A stretch of DNA of 64,000 nt from Acanthaster planci (GCF_001949145.1 NW_019091451.1:895646-959645); one strand, 5' to 3'. Shown: positions 1-10,580, counted from the stretch's first letter. The notes: generated by a model from the letters alone, not told the origin. Translations and numbers: made by a program.

Positions 1-48
1 AGTTTTCTGCTTTCCACTGTCGTCTTCACCAGCACTCTGGTAGCCCTC
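1..48 (-). CDS. Partial downstream exon of the DDLLG-repeat gene (gene 1)
   Basis: On the minus strand an acceptor (TTTACTGACAG, with a T-rich tract above it) opens a frame reading EGYQSAGEDDSGKQKT up to the window edge. The large exon at 985-2642 ends in phase 0 and this stretch is open in phase 0, so it is the natural next exon. Its acidic, Ser-rich composition matches the rest of the protein. It is cut by the window edge, so the C-terminus is not visible. It is too short for a routine ORF search. Confidence 0.5.
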
Positions 49-984
49 CTGTCAGTAAATTCCGATAAAAGTCAACTGGGAAATTCTCTTTAAAAAATCC
101 CCAGAAATGTCAGCAGTCACTTGGTGCTGACAATCAGTGGCATAAATCAGTGTTGGAAATGGGAGGAGGGAGATGGGGAAAGGTGGGGGGGCATTGACTT
201 GCCCAGCCATGGAAATTTGAAAATAAAGATGTACATCTATAATGTGTATCAAGTTCATGCATAATCTTACATCAGAATGGCATACACAGGGCTGTTTAAA
301 ATTGCTTTCCCATATTAGTGATATTGCAAGCATTTCTGTCGCTGGAATATCCAGAATATTCATTGCAAGCCACTTCAATTTTTTAGTTTATCACAAAAGG
401 GGGGGTGGGTGATTCAATAGCCAATTCCCCCCCCCCAACGATTGGGAGGGCGGGAAAATTGCTTTTCCATTTTAGTGAGATTGCAAACATTTTTGTCGCT
501 GGGAAATCCTAAAAATTCGTTGCAATCCACTTCAATTTTTTTTAGTTTATCACAAAAAGGGAGGGGGGGAATGATTCGATAGCCCATTCCCCCCCAACAA
601 TGAAGGCGGGCATATATATACCCCCATGCCCCCTCCCCCCGGATTTACGCCTATGATAACAATACTGCTGATGAATTTTCCTCATTTGATTGGAAGAGGT
701 TAACAAAGAGAAGTTGAAGACATGTTACATGTATGCTGTGGTATGCATCCCAAGGCCTGTGGCTGACAGGGCCTAATTTTAAGAAAATTCTTGTTGCCTA
801 ATGTAGGGTTGCTCGTAATACTGGTCCATTTCAAGTAACATATCCAGGTGGTTTGTGGGAAATGTATGATGCCAGTGCAATCTGTGACATCATCAACATA
901 AAGCTAATCCGCAAAGCATTTTGAATGGCATTTAGTTTCAAATATTTCTACATGAAACAATTTAAAATCGCACATGTAAATCAC
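49..984 (-). other. Intron of gene 1
   Basis: This stretch lies between the donor of the large exon (AAG|GTGATT on the minus strand) and the acceptor next to position 48. I see no further exon. It contains the tandem duplication at 301-610 and runs of C and G up to ten bases. Confidence 0.45.
301..610. repeat. Two-copy tandem duplication, unit about 155 bp
   Basis: Positions 301-457 and 458-610 align along their whole length. Both start with ATTGCTTT, carry TTGTCGCTGG / TCTGTCGCTGG, then CCACTTCAATTTTTT, AGTTTATCACAAAA, a G-run, GATTC-ATAGCC and a C-run ending near GGCGGG. By eye they are roughly 85% identical, with small indels in the homopolymers. It lies inside an intron of gene 1 and has no coding potential. 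Confidence 0.85.
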
Positions 985-2642
985 CTTAGGCCTCCTTCCT
1001 GTGATAACAGGTGGTTTCCTCTTGGATTTGCTTTTCCTGAAGACTTCTTCATCATCAGAGTCGGTGTCATCATCCTCGCTATCCTCTAAGAAATTCTTGG
1101 CCGATTTTTTCTTCTTCTTGCTCTTGGGTCTCTGCTGACCTTCGAGGGCATCCAGCAGAGATGTCTTTCTGGCTGCATCACCGACACTCTTGTCATTGTC
1201 ACTGTCGCCAGAGCCGGAATCCAGAAAATCATCCACTTTGAAGCCCTGCTTCTTAGGTTCTGGCTTAGCCATTGACGGTTTTGCCTCGGCCTTAACTGAG
1301 GCCCCTCTGGGCTTGGGTGAGGGAATGGCAGCCTTGGATCCCTTTGGAGATGGTGATCTGGACCTGCCCTTTGATTTCACCTTGATGTCAGCATTGTCGT
1401 CCGATGAGTCCAGCAGGCCTTTTTGATTTACACTCTTTCTCCCTCCGATATCCTTCAAGTCCTTTGGTGATGGCGATCTGGACTTCTTGCCCAATCTCCC
1501 TCCCGTTTCTTCATCTGATATTGAATCCAACAGCCCTTTTCGTATTGAAGATTTCCTACTGCCCTCCAGACCCTCCCTTGTGGGTGAGGGTGACTTCCTT
1601 CTCCTATTTACTCTACCCAATTGTTCATCATCATCGCTCCCATCTGAATCTAGGATTCCCTTCTTTCGTCTTGAGTTTTCTGCACGTTCAGGAGAACCAT
1701 CCCTTGCTTTGAGCCTGGGCTTTGGTTCTGGAGATCCACTTCTCGATTTTGGTTTTTTGGACTTCCCAAGCAGATCATCGAGGACAGAGTCTGGTTCGAC
1801 CTTTTTCTTTTCTTCCTTTCCTTTCTTGCTGCTGCTCCCATTCAGAAGATCGTCCAAAACTGAGGGGGATCTACTCCGTCCTTTAGGTTCAGGAGAAGCA
1901 CTGCGCGATTTGGGCTTCTCCCCATGTCCCAGCAGGTCATCCAGCACTGATCCCCTTCTGGTTTTCGAATCAGGGGACTTGGCACCGCTGGAGCTCTTTT
2001 TGCGGCTGCCTACCGGCGAACCTTCACCACCAGCTGTGGATGTTCTTGACCTCTGCCTTGGCTCCGGGGTTCGATGCTGACTTTTAGACTCTGGTGATTT
2101 GCTGCGTGTTCTCGTCTTGGAGCCCTCCCCTAGTAAGTCATCAATGATTGAAGGCGATTTGGTCCTCTGTTGTGGCTCGGGGGATGATGATCTCTCACTG
2201 GCTTTACGGCCAGGTTTTGTTCGAGGTGGCTCATCCTCTTCCGAATCCATTCTCCTGGGGGTTGTCTTCAAGGGAGCCAGTCCCCCCTTTTTATCCGACT
2301 GCTCGGACTTCAGCCTAGGGGACTCCCTTGGTTTGGGGAGTGGCATTTCCCTGCCTGGGGAAACAATAGAGTCGTTGGTGTTCCTTCGTGAGCGAGGCTT
2401 TGGAAGGGGAGTACTTCCTTTGTCATCCTGTTGTCTGTTGGGTAAGGAGGAAAGTCTCCTCCTGGGAGCATCCTCAGCTTTGTCGATGGACTTGGTCCTG
2501 GCCCGGGGTAGAGGCGATGGAAGGCCCCTGGGTGAGGGGAGGCCCCTCGGCGAGGGAGATGGGGAAGATCTGTCAGATGGCTGACGCGGACTTGCATGTG
2601 GGGGAGCCCAAGGTTTGGAAGATCCAGCATGGGATGACAAGC
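985..2642 (-). CDS. Large exon of a Ser/Pro/Lys-rich protein with repeated LDDLLG motifs (gene 1)
   Basis: This 1,658-nt exon is open throughout on the minus strand and encodes about 552 residues, starting near GLSSHAGSS and ending VITGRRPK. The visible logic is a degenerate internal repeat of 25-40 residues: a short hydrophobic box (IIDDLLG, VLDDLLG, VLDDLLN, VLDDLLG, then ILDSDG, LLDSIS, LLDSSD, VDDFLDSG, LLDALEG) followed by a basic Ser-Pro box such as SRSGSPEPKPR or SRSPSPKG. The end is alternately acidic and basic (SEDDDTDSDDEEVF, then KSKSKRK). No folded domain or membrane segment is seen, so it looks disordered and phosphorylatable. The start uses acceptor CTCAAAAG|GC because only that keeps phase 1 with the upstream exon; the stronger-looking CAG 16 bases earlier shifts the frame. 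The end is AAG|GTGATT, phase 0. The family is not recognised; a centriolar or ciliary scaffold such as FBF1, which also carries LDELLG-like motifs, is a weak guess. Confidence 0.7.
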
Positions 2643-2882
2643 CTTTTGAGGTTGAGGTAAACTGGGACAAAAAATCTATGTACAAAACCAAAAGTTACAA
2701 AAATCACAGAAAAATTGTTGCTTTGCAAGTTGCTCTTCATATTTAAACAAGAATGCAAAGAAATTACACTGATGACTATGGCTGTGTAGATAATCTATTT
2801 ATGATTCTTCTTGCTCTAGCTTTGCCAGAGTCATTTTTTGTACAATCTTAAAATGAAAGAGCCGGACCTCTTTTTTTCTTAC

Positions 2883-3041
2883 CGTCTCCAGCAGCTCCAG
2901 TGTCCAGGCTATCAGCGCTGTCACTCTCCTCCGCCGTGTCACTCAGCCCGTGGGTCAGCCCCCGTCTCTTCCTCTCCTTCAGAGTATGGCGCAGCTCCTC
3001 CTCAAAGTTCCTAGGCTTTGTTTGGGGATCAGTCCGATCAC
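2883..3041 (-). CDS. Exon of gene 1, charged helix
   Basis: This 159-nt exon has acceptor GATTAAG and donor GACG|GTAAGA on the minus strand. It starts and ends in phase 1. The frame begins DRTDPQTKPRNFEEEL, passes through a basic helix (TLKERKRRGL) and ends in an acidic stretch (SDTAEESDSADSLDTG). Phase 1 out fits the phase-1 acceptor of the 985-2642 exon. The NFEEEL...LKERKRRG segment looks like a conserved helical motif and is the best handle for a homology search. Confidence 0.65.
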
Positions 3042-3342
3042 CTTAATCACAGAAATTGTGTGATTAAAACTTACACTTCATTCTTAACAATAAGGGGAGC
3101 AAGATGGAAGTAATCATCATAAACCAAGAAAAACTTTTCTCTGATGACTATACTGTGCCCGAATCACAGCAACGAAAAGCCATGAGAGTTTTTAGAGGTT
3201 GAGGAAATATCACCTGCAGTTTAGTGCCTGCTTATGGGACAGGGCTCTTTTGCCTACAATCCCAATGAGTGCTGAATCAGTAATAACACAAAGACTGTGG
3301 AAAAGTTTCAGAAACCAACATTTAGGCCTACATGTACATTAC

Positions 3343-3389
3343 CTTTGATTTTTGTGGGCATCTTTTTCAGTTGATCCTTGCTCTGAAAT
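3343..3389 (-). CDS. Small 5' exon of gene 1, possible start codon
   Basis: On the minus strand this 47-nt stretch sits between acceptor GTAATACAG and donor AAAG|GTAATG. The frame that joins the next exon reads FQSKDQLKKMPTKIKG. It enters in phase 2, or in phase 0 if the second acceptor (TTTCAG, exon end at 3382) is used. The internal ATG (MPTKIKG) could itself be the start, which would make the rest 5' UTR. Human FBF1 also starts with a Lys-rich MAPKTKKG-type sequence, but this is too short to carry weight. Confidence 0.45.
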
Positions 3390-3488
3390 CTGTATTACAA
3401 TAAATCAATGATGCAGCAGATCAGTTGCTATCTCCATGAACTTTCTCAGCAATACTAGATGGAAATTTATATCCAGCACAATGCGACT

Positions 3489-3664
3489 CGAGCTGGACCA
3501 AGAGAGGGCGCAATTTTCTTAGCAACGGAGGCTCCTTTGGTCAGAACTGAACTTTGCTGGTTCATGAACGACTATGAAACGTATGCGTTACGGTTGAATC
3601 ATTACCAACAAATACTTCCACCCAATATGGCTCTTTTCAACCGGTGAGGGGGTGCTTCTGCTTG
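3489..3664 (+). repeat. Dispersed repeat family, copy 1
   Basis: The sequence from CGAGCTGGACCAAGAGAGGG to GGTGCTTCTGCTTGAG reappears in reverse complement at 49645-49815. Shared blocks in the same order are AAGAGAGGGCGCA, AGCAACGGAGGCTCCTTTGG, GAACGACTA-GAAA, ACCAACA, CTTCC, TTTTCAACCG-TGAGGG and GTGCTTCTGCT. The 62-residue ORF over it is not expected to be a protein, since the other copy breaks that frame. Confidence 0.8.
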
Positions 3665-4458
3665 AGGCAGATAGGCTCGTGACTTGAATATGACCATATC
3701 ATGAGCCTACTGCACTGGATATTTCAAGTTTCAAAAAGTAATGCATGAAATCACTGGCTGCTACTGCTAGATTGACCAACACGGCAATAGCCTAATGTCT
3801 GTTGACATGTTGCGTGCGACTGCACTGATTGCGGGTTTATGCCATGTAACTGACTACATGTACATGTTGGAAGTTTAACCGTTTACCAACTTAACTCAGG
3901 ACACCACGAAAACTGAGAAAACTCGACTGGAGGGACAACTCAACTTTTTACAAAGTCGTCCATTTAGACAAGTTGACTTTGACATGGAAACAACTTGACT
4001 GTGGGAAATGTCTACCATGTAGGCTATGTGTAGGGTTTCAACAAAGATCACAAATTGATTCTTGGGAGCATTTGTGTGTAGCATGATGTTGCGATTCAAC
4101 TCGGGACAGCTGCAACGGCAAGTCAGCGTGCAAGGTGGAACGGTGCACCATCCACATTATACAGGCATCCTAGATGCACTCATCATGATCAATTCAAGTC
4201 AGCTACTCTGCCGATGTAAACATATCAGCAGCGCTTTTTTATTTACCCTACTGATATAAAGATCAAACCCGGCCAAAAAAATGTTAAGACTGGTTCCAAT
4301 AAGAATTTGACTACTGAACACTTCACATTCACAAAAGTACCAAAAGATGCCCGAAAAAAAGTACAACTCACTACAAGTCCCAATATTCTGGCTCACCCAC
4401 ATTCACGCACAACCACCTGCCCACACAGCCAAGTCAACTTGTCTCAACAGACATTACT

Positions 4459-4535
4459 CCAGAAACTGTGGGGTTTGTCGTCTGCCGCATTCCCACATGA
4501 GAGTGCAGCGGAAGACGAACCCCACAGTTCTCTAG
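4459..4535. repeat. Imperfect inverted repeat (stem-loop)
   Basis: The left arm contains AACTGTGGGGTTTGTCGTCT and the right arm, read on the other strand, contains AACTGTGGGGTTCGTCTTCC. The arms are about 30 bases and the loop is CCCACATGAGA-like. Several mismatches in the stem suggest an old element or a folded transcript. Nothing ties it to a function. Confidence 0.7.
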
Positions 4536-5501
4536 GGTATCTTTCCATATGCAGCACAGATGGTTAATATGGTCAAGTTGTCCCATCAGATGATCGGTCA
4601 AGTCAAGTAGTCGCAATGGTCAAGTTATCCTAATTAGTCAAACTGACACACGCGTCAGAGGAAGTTGTCCGAGTCCCTCTGTGATTGACTGACAACATAG
4701 CACAGACCATGAAAGAAGGAAAAGCAACGCGCCGATGTTGCAAAAAATGATGATTATTCTCACTCAAGCTCTTGCAGACTACAACTGATAAGGGTCCTTC
4801 GTGAGAAAGGCAGAAACAGCGCCATCTCTATCCATTCCTCTGTGTTCGCAGGCTACATGGGGACATGCGTAAATGAGTGAGGGTGTTGTTTATTTGGGAA
4901 CTCATTTCTTGGAAATTGTAAGTTTGTCTTTTTCCGCAGGCTCTAGCTCCCCTATTAATATTTCCGATTTCAAAATGTTTAAAATTTTAAGCAAAGCCAG
5001 CATTTAATTCATTGAAATAATGCACGAATAAGAACAAATATTTATGAAAATCTGAATTTAAAGCTTTTCATTCAAAATCCACATTCATTTTTGTACGAAA
5101 AAATCAGTTTGACCTCTGCAATGCACACACGTACAAAAACATCTCCAAAATACGACAAAATACCCCTGCTTTAAATCAGTATTCCTTTGCTTTGCAGAGT
5201 CCGATTTTCGGTTGGAATCCAATCTTATATCAAAATGTTTCTTATTACATCCTCTCCAAGATCACTTTAAAAAGAAAACAGAAAAAATAGGCCTAACTTT
5301 AGTTCAAAAATTTACGTTAGGCTACAAAAACACCATAAGGCATAACACAAAACACAAGAAGTGCAACATCCCGAATGGAGCCAAATTATAAAGCAAGTTC
5401 TGCACGACGCGACGGCCAGACGTTACAGCAAAGACCCTCTTGGAACTGCAGCACAACGATTTATATCTGGAATTTCATACAATCATACAATTTAAAGTTA
5501 C

Positions 5502-5559
5502 CTTTATTTACTGTGGTAGAAAAATCCAAACGACATGAACGAGGAGCCGCCTCGGGCAT
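5502..5559 (-). CDS. Candidate first coding exon of gene 1
   Basis: On the minus strand an ATG in a GC-richer context opens MPEAAPRSCRLDFSTTVNK and ends at a good donor (AAAG|GTAACT) in phase 1. The position, closest to the divergent gene start at 6078, and the local base composition fit a first exon. Against it: the phase does not join directly to the exon at 3343-3389, so a missing exon or a different start is required. It could instead belong to a non-coding first exon. Confidence 0.35.
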
Positions 5560-6077
5560 CTCGTCTCGGTCTCGCGCATGAGGTTGTTGACGAAAAAATT
5601 GTGTACGCTAGTAACAGTAAATTCTTCAGTATCTTCGACACTATTGGTCAGATTGTTTCTGGAAAACAAATGTGCTATGCCAGTAATTTTGGTTGTTTCT
5701 TTAAATTTATCTATTGAAATGTTGTAAACTGACATAAATTATATGAAAAGTTACATTAATTTTTACTTTATAGCTCACATAGAGGCAAATATGCGAAATA
5801 ATCTATGCCTCTGGAATATCATAATAGCCAATGAGTATCTGCGTTGTAATTCAATTATTTCAACAAGCTCCAAAATTTAAATAACTTCTCGCATGGATCC
5901 AGTGTGTGAACGGACGTGAACGAGCTCCGCGTGCATTTTGTTGCAGGAAACCCTAGTCTAGCTTGACACTTTCCGGAAGGAGTTTTGTCAAATTCCATCG
6001 CATCAGTTATTTTGGTTAACTGCATGTACTTGCAACCAAAGTGTGTCGAACACACGGTAGCAAACACGTTTGTTTCA
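5560..6077. promoter_or_regulatory. Putative bidirectional promoter between genes 1 and 2
   Basis: The two candidate start codons, minus at 5557-5559 and plus at 6078-6080, are head to head and 518 bp apart. The stretch holds no repeat. I see no TATA box placed suitably for either gene. This is an inference from gene layout only. Confidence 0.3.
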
Positions 6078-6248
6078 ATGGAAGTTTTGAGGAAAAGAAG
6101 TCATTATCTTTGTGAGTGCCACAACATCGACAGTGTTCCCGGTAATGGTATTGACAGCTTTATTGCACACCACCAACACAAGGATTTCCACAATAATGTC
6201 GACATGATGATGAACCACGACGCTGCCGGCGATCACATCTTCGGACTT
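6078..6248 (+). CDS. First coding exon of a small unrecognised gene (gene 2)
   Basis: An ATG (TTTCAATGG context) opens MEVLRKRSHYLCECHNIDSV and continues to FGL with donor CTT|GTGCGT. A second donor six bases on (CGT|GTATTT) adds VR and keeps the same phase 0. The exon is His/Asp/Asn-rich (AHHQHKDFHNN, MMMNHDAAGDH) and has two Cys near the start (CEC). No signal peptide or known domain is seen. It joins in phase to 7346-7603. The frame is open for 33 codons upstream of this ATG, so an earlier in-frame start is possible. Confidence 0.5.
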
Positions 6249-7345
6249 GTGCGTGTATTTCAGGCTTTTGAATATTAATATGGATGTTGTGAGGCACGTA
6301 GATAAGCCTACCCCTGAACTTATGGGGTTATATGTCCGACCCCACACTACAGTTCTGAGGGTAGCACACGAAGTGTGCCTCATTGAGTAGGTTGATGGTC
6401 AGCATGGTCAGTGTAAAACTTGTCATTTATTCTGCCATCAGCCAATGGCCTTTTGTTTACGATTCATGGTAATTGTGAAGGTGAAAGGGGCGAAGGGAAG
6501 TAGGCCTAAAGTTGGAAAGTTCATGCAGAATTGCACAGAGAGTTTGGGTGATGGGGCCTAGAGTGCAGATGGGCTGATCGCACCCAATGTGTGGGAAACC
6601 AGAAGGCACCTCCAGTAGAACATGGAGGCACATGTACCAGGGTGTTGTGTACTTCCACCGCCCACCATGTTGAGTACAATTTAGTGCAACTGACCAACGT
6701 ACATGTAAATCGTAAGACAGAAAAAGGAGTAGGCCCCTAGGCCATTTTTAGTAGGTCTAGAGAATGCATTTGAAATTTAAGCCCAGCTTAAAATTCCTGT
6801 CCAATTTAAGTTTCATTGATGACATCAGTTGAACGAAGGTGACTGGTCCCATTCCAGCTGATATTTGTCCATCAAATGGATTATGTTGGACATTGCAAGT
6901 TACATGCTCCCTTTAAATTAACAAAAATACAATTTAAAGTAAAAATAGTACCAGGACTCTACATGGTTTCAACCTTTGCATCTTGTTGCCTTTTAAAACG
7001 CTAGGCTACATTTGGAGAATGATTTTATAACATGCATTGTGAATGAAAACATTTACATATAAGTAAATTATGGCATGCCCAAGGTGTTTTTTCAGAGCCC
7101 AGAGTTCGCGAAAAAGATTTTGATATTGCTATCTTGCTGAGCTCAGGAACTATAGTTTAAAGTACTTGGGAATCAGCTGTGTGATTTCTTAATATGTCTG
7201 TATGTTTGCAGTACACATGTTCATGTATTGTTCTGAACATCATGGCCTTGAAATGTGGTGCTTCTGTTGGTGTCCCAGGTGTCTTAATTCCACTGACGTG
7301 GATTAATATTAATTTTTTTCTTTTAACGCATTCCTCTTTTTCTAG
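6249..7345 (+). other. Intron of gene 2
   Basis: The sequence between the two well-supported exons of gene 2 is AT-rich with T and A runs. I see no exon, RNA gene or clear repeat in it. It ends in a strong polypyrimidine tract and TCTAG. Confidence 0.45.
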
Positions 7346-7603
7346 CAACAAAAGCGCAAGTGCAACGGAGTGTCTACTTACTCATCACAAGCGGACCATG
7401 CAAAAGATCATGGAGCTCTGCCTGACAAACGTTCGCCTCCTTTGGTGGCATCCATGGGGAATGAAACTGTTGCCATGGCAACTGACACTGTTGCTGTATC
7501 TTACCGTCCACACATTCCAGGAAATTCTATACACAGTTCTTGTCACACACCGATGGACTGTGGCGGAGATGCCACAAACACTTCAATATCACGGCGTCCT
7601 CAG
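7346..7603 (+). CDS. Second coding exon of gene 2
   Basis: This 258-nt exon has acceptor TTTTTCTAG and donor CAG|GTATGC and starts and ends in phase 0. It opens QQKRKCNGVSTYSSQADHAK and ends TNTSISRRPQ. It is Ser/Thr/His-rich with four Cys and looks disordered. A second frame is also open here but does not join the first exon. The base composition rises from the AT-rich flanks, as expected for coding sequence. Family not recognised. Confidence 0.5.
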
Positions 7604-9073
7604 GTATGCATGTCTTTTTGTTGGGGAAAGAAAAAAATTTGGCTTTCCATTTCCCCACCTACCCTATTTTAACCATTTCCTGCCGGGTGCTTTTAAAAAT
7701 GCAGTGCCTACATACGGGCGATTTTTTAATATCTTCAGTTTTCAAAAATCTTCAAAAATTGTTGTCTTTTTTTCCTGAACGCCTGAACCCCTCGGAGTGT
7801 TTGTGTGAGTGGCTCCTATAATTGGACAGACAACATCTATTGATGCCAGAGTAGTTCAGCCAGGCCTGCTGCCCTTGTAAAAAGAGCCCAGATTGTGTGG
7901 TGTTACATAAGTTTCTCTTGTTCCTGAAACTGGCACAGTGCGCTGCTGGCGTCTTTTCAATACGGGCCAGATTATTGTGTAGTGGTATTGTATCGCTCAT
8001 CTCTGGAGTGCTGGTGCGCTTTTGTCCTTGGTGGTAATCCGCTCGCGCTGAATGCCACAAACAGAGGTATAATCTTTCAAGACAATGACAGATTACCTCC
8101 GCTATTGACAAATGAAAAAATTTTGGCAATTCCCAGCAGCTCTGTCTTTTGTTCCGAGTACGGTCTTTTGTTACACCCCGGCTATGCGTGCAAACCCAAG
8201 GTACCCAAAACGGGCTCCCCGGCAGGATATGGTCAAAAATGTAACCCTAATGTTCTTTGGGGAGAAAAGTTTGAGAAAATGTAAAATCGGAAATAAAGGA
8301 GAAAAGGTGTCTATTGGTATATGAGAGTGAATGCAGTGAAAAAGATTTAACAAATTTAAAATATGCATGCAACTTGTATCCTTTAAAGTGTTTAATTTAT
8401 TTGAAACAATTTGCCAACTGACCTTTCTTGCTGTTATTATTTTGATCCAGACATTACTTAGTTTAATTAAAAAAAGTGTAGCTAAAGAAATGGCAATTCT
8501 TACCACCTACACTTTTTTAAGATGTCAAGTAAAGGGAAGCAGAACTATTTGTTTGCTTTATATTTTCTGTTTTGCCGACAAGAAGTTTCTGACACTTCAT
8601 GTTATGAATCAGTACTTTAATGCAAGTAAACTGTTTTTCTTGGACTGGCTTCCAAACTTGTATTGAGCTGTGATTTTTTTAGTGCTATTTTAAATCCTCG
8701 ATTTATGATTTCTTGTGTACCTGAAAAAGAGGTTAAAGAAAGGGCACCATAACATTGGAACGAACCCCACAGTGGCACACTGACTCAATGTCCCTGAGGG
8801 ATACTGAACTATACCCCACAAGATGTTTGGAATTCAAAAAGGAGGAATTTTCAGGGTGTACTTACCTGTTTACTATAAGAGACATTTGGTTGAAATTTCA
8901 ACCCTAGAAAGTGATTCTGATGCAGCTAGGAGTGAGACAAGGGAAAGTACTCCACCTGAATACAAGTGGAAGTGTGTGCCCATGTACATGACTGTGTTTA
9001 TTGCTTAAGAATGAAGAAGGTACTGTGACCGTTAGGTGATTCAAGTTGTGCTTTAATCCATTTTGTTTTACAG
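7604..9073 (+). other. Intron region of gene 2 with one doubtful exon at 8908-8946
   Basis: Most of this is AT-rich intron. At 8908-8946 a short block with acceptor ACCCTAG and a weak donor AAA|GTACTC reads SDSDAARSETRE in phase 1 to phase 1. It would fit the phase-1 reading of the next exon, but then a further exon converting phase 0 to 1 is missing. I could not find that exon. Confidence 0.25.
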
Positions 9074-9118
9074 AATCAAGTGAGGGGAGTGTGTCAGAGG
9101 TGTCTGTCGGGGGAGCCC
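9074..9118 (+). CDS. 45-nt exon of gene 2, frame ambiguous
   Basis: Acceptor TTGTTTTACAG and donor CCC|GTGAGT bound exactly 45 nt, so the exon preserves any phase. Joined directly to 7346-7603 (phase 0) it reads NQVRGVCQRCLSGEP and the next exon stops after GHITHILS. Read in phase 1 it gives SSEGSVSEVSVGGA and the next exon stays open for 40 residues. The second reading looks more like protein, but it needs an unseen exon upstream. Confidence 0.5.
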
Positions 9119-9302
9119 GTGAGTAACTTATCACTGCCGCCTTTTCTTTCCACAAAAATCTTCGGCCTATTTCAACACTTCTAATTTTTTTTTTTCATTT
9201 GACTTAAAGTGTGCCCGTGGAATACAGGCAGCTGCTTACAATCTTCACAATACAGGTACCTGTTTTGTTACATCAACTTCTATTTTTCCCTCCTTTTCTC
9301 AG

Positions 9303-9424
9303 GGCCACATCACGCACATTCTGAGTTAATTGCAACCAATGACCCTCCGTGCTTCTGTGACACCAAGGAGACAGCAGGCTGTCTGAGCAGTTATCGACAT
9401 GCGAAGCCTCTTCGGCATTTTTAA
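9303..9424 (+). CDS. Probable terminal exon of gene 2
   Basis: The acceptor is a long T/C tract ending TTTTCTCAG. In phase 1 the exon reads RPHHAHSELIATNDPPCFCD and on through TKETAGCLSSYRHAKPLRHF to a TAA at 9422-9424. In phase 0 it stops after eight residues. No AATAAA is obvious nearby, so the 3' end is not fixed. Confidence is moderate that the exon is real and low for which frame is used. Confidence 0.4.
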
Positions 9425-10580
9425 TTGTACAGATTTCTTTCATGTGTGTGTATTTATTGGTAGGGTTTGTTTCTTTATGTGTGTGGAAATAGATTCCGTG
9501 TACGCTGTAGTTGCGTCGTATGTCAAGCATAGTGTGTTGAAATTCTAAAGTTTATTTTGCCAAGTTGCATTGAAACCAGTCCACTCTTGATTAACGTAGA
9601 ACTGGATTAAGTGAAGAGAGCGTAAAACAATTTTGTGGTAATGGAAGACCACTATTTACTCAGGTCATGCTTTGATTTTAAAGGTGGGAAAGCTTGTAGA
9701 AAAGAGATGTGTGTGGATTATCCAAGTGCATGTACGTGTTTACTGTATATGAATGCAGTTACATAGCGAGTGTGATGTGATAAGATGAACTTCATTTAAT
9801 GGTTTTATTCTTCTACGAGCAGCAAACTCAGAGGTCTTTAATTTACACACAAAACAGTGCTTGAAAGTATTTTAGTCATATTTTACACGCACAACATATC
9901 TGCAACATGTTTCAAACCTTACATGTAGATAATCACAAACAGATAAATTCAACTGCACCGTAAAACTCGGAAAAGGAAAGTAAAAAGTATTAAAATATTC
10001 AGTGAACAAAAATATGTGTCTTCCTTCTGTCCCTCTGAAGTCCCATATTTTTTTAATACCGAAGGATTCTTGCATGGGATTGTACGTTATGTAAACCAGC
10101 CTGAGAGTTCTTGCAAATTATGACGCACGGAGGTCGCAGGTTCAAATCCCACTCGGTTTCTTTATTCATGGTTTAAATTAATACATATGTACAAGCACGG
10201 CCTAATCAGTTTCCTTATAAGGTCTGATAAATTGACTCTGTGGTCATTATTACACCGTACTGTTATCCTTTCGGTTGCTTTTTACACTAGTGGCAACTGT
10301 TTTCTTTCAGTGCCTGTCCATAAAAGAGGAAAAATTTCGGATTGAATTAAGCGGTAACCTGAGATAAGTACACATGACGGGAAGGCCTAACGAGACAGTG
10401 TGGGACTGCAACCTGGAAATAAATGAAATTGCCCAAGGTAATTAGGCCAAGGGCGGTCCTTTCAGATTCTCTGCAACAGTCTCTCTTTTTTTCAAACACG
10501 GACTCTTCTGGATCCCACAGCAAAAGCAAGTACAAGTTATGAACGGATTTTGTGTCATGTGTATGTATTCCACTGCATAT
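9425..10580. other. Intergenic stretch between genes 2 and 3
   Basis: No exon is seen. The stretch is AT-rich, and includes a tRNA-like B box (see 10080-10170). It may contain the 3' UTR of gene 2. Confidence 0.4.
10080..10170 (+). repeat. tRNA-like / SINE-like fragment with B box
   Basis: GGTTCAAATCC at 10139-10149 matches the RNA polymerase III B-box consensus, within GGTCGCAGGTTCAAATCCCA, which looks like a T arm. No complete cloverleaf or A box can be drawn upstream, so it is more likely a decayed tRNA-derived SINE than a working tRNA gene. Confidence 0.4.

Larger units (their letters stand above)
3390..5501. other. Probable first intron of gene 1; no exon found
   Basis: No convincing exon is seen. 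The stretch holds a dispersed repeat copy (3489-3664), an imperfect hairpin (4459-4535) and many short CAAGTTGAC/CAAGTC-like words around 3900-4640. From about 4900 to 5350 it is AT-rich. If 5502-5559 is the first coding exon, one more small exon should lie here, because its phase 1 end does not fit the phase 2 or 0 entry of 3343-3389. Confidence 0.35.

Noticed and set aside
1487-2080. Plus-strand ORF of 197 codons opposite the large gene 1 exon
   Set aside because: Ser/Pro-rich complement of a Ser/Arg-rich coding exon; the minus strand has consistent splice sites and repeat structure.
10080-10170. A functional tRNA gene
   Set aside because: Only the T arm and B box are recognisable; no acceptor stem or A box can be paired.
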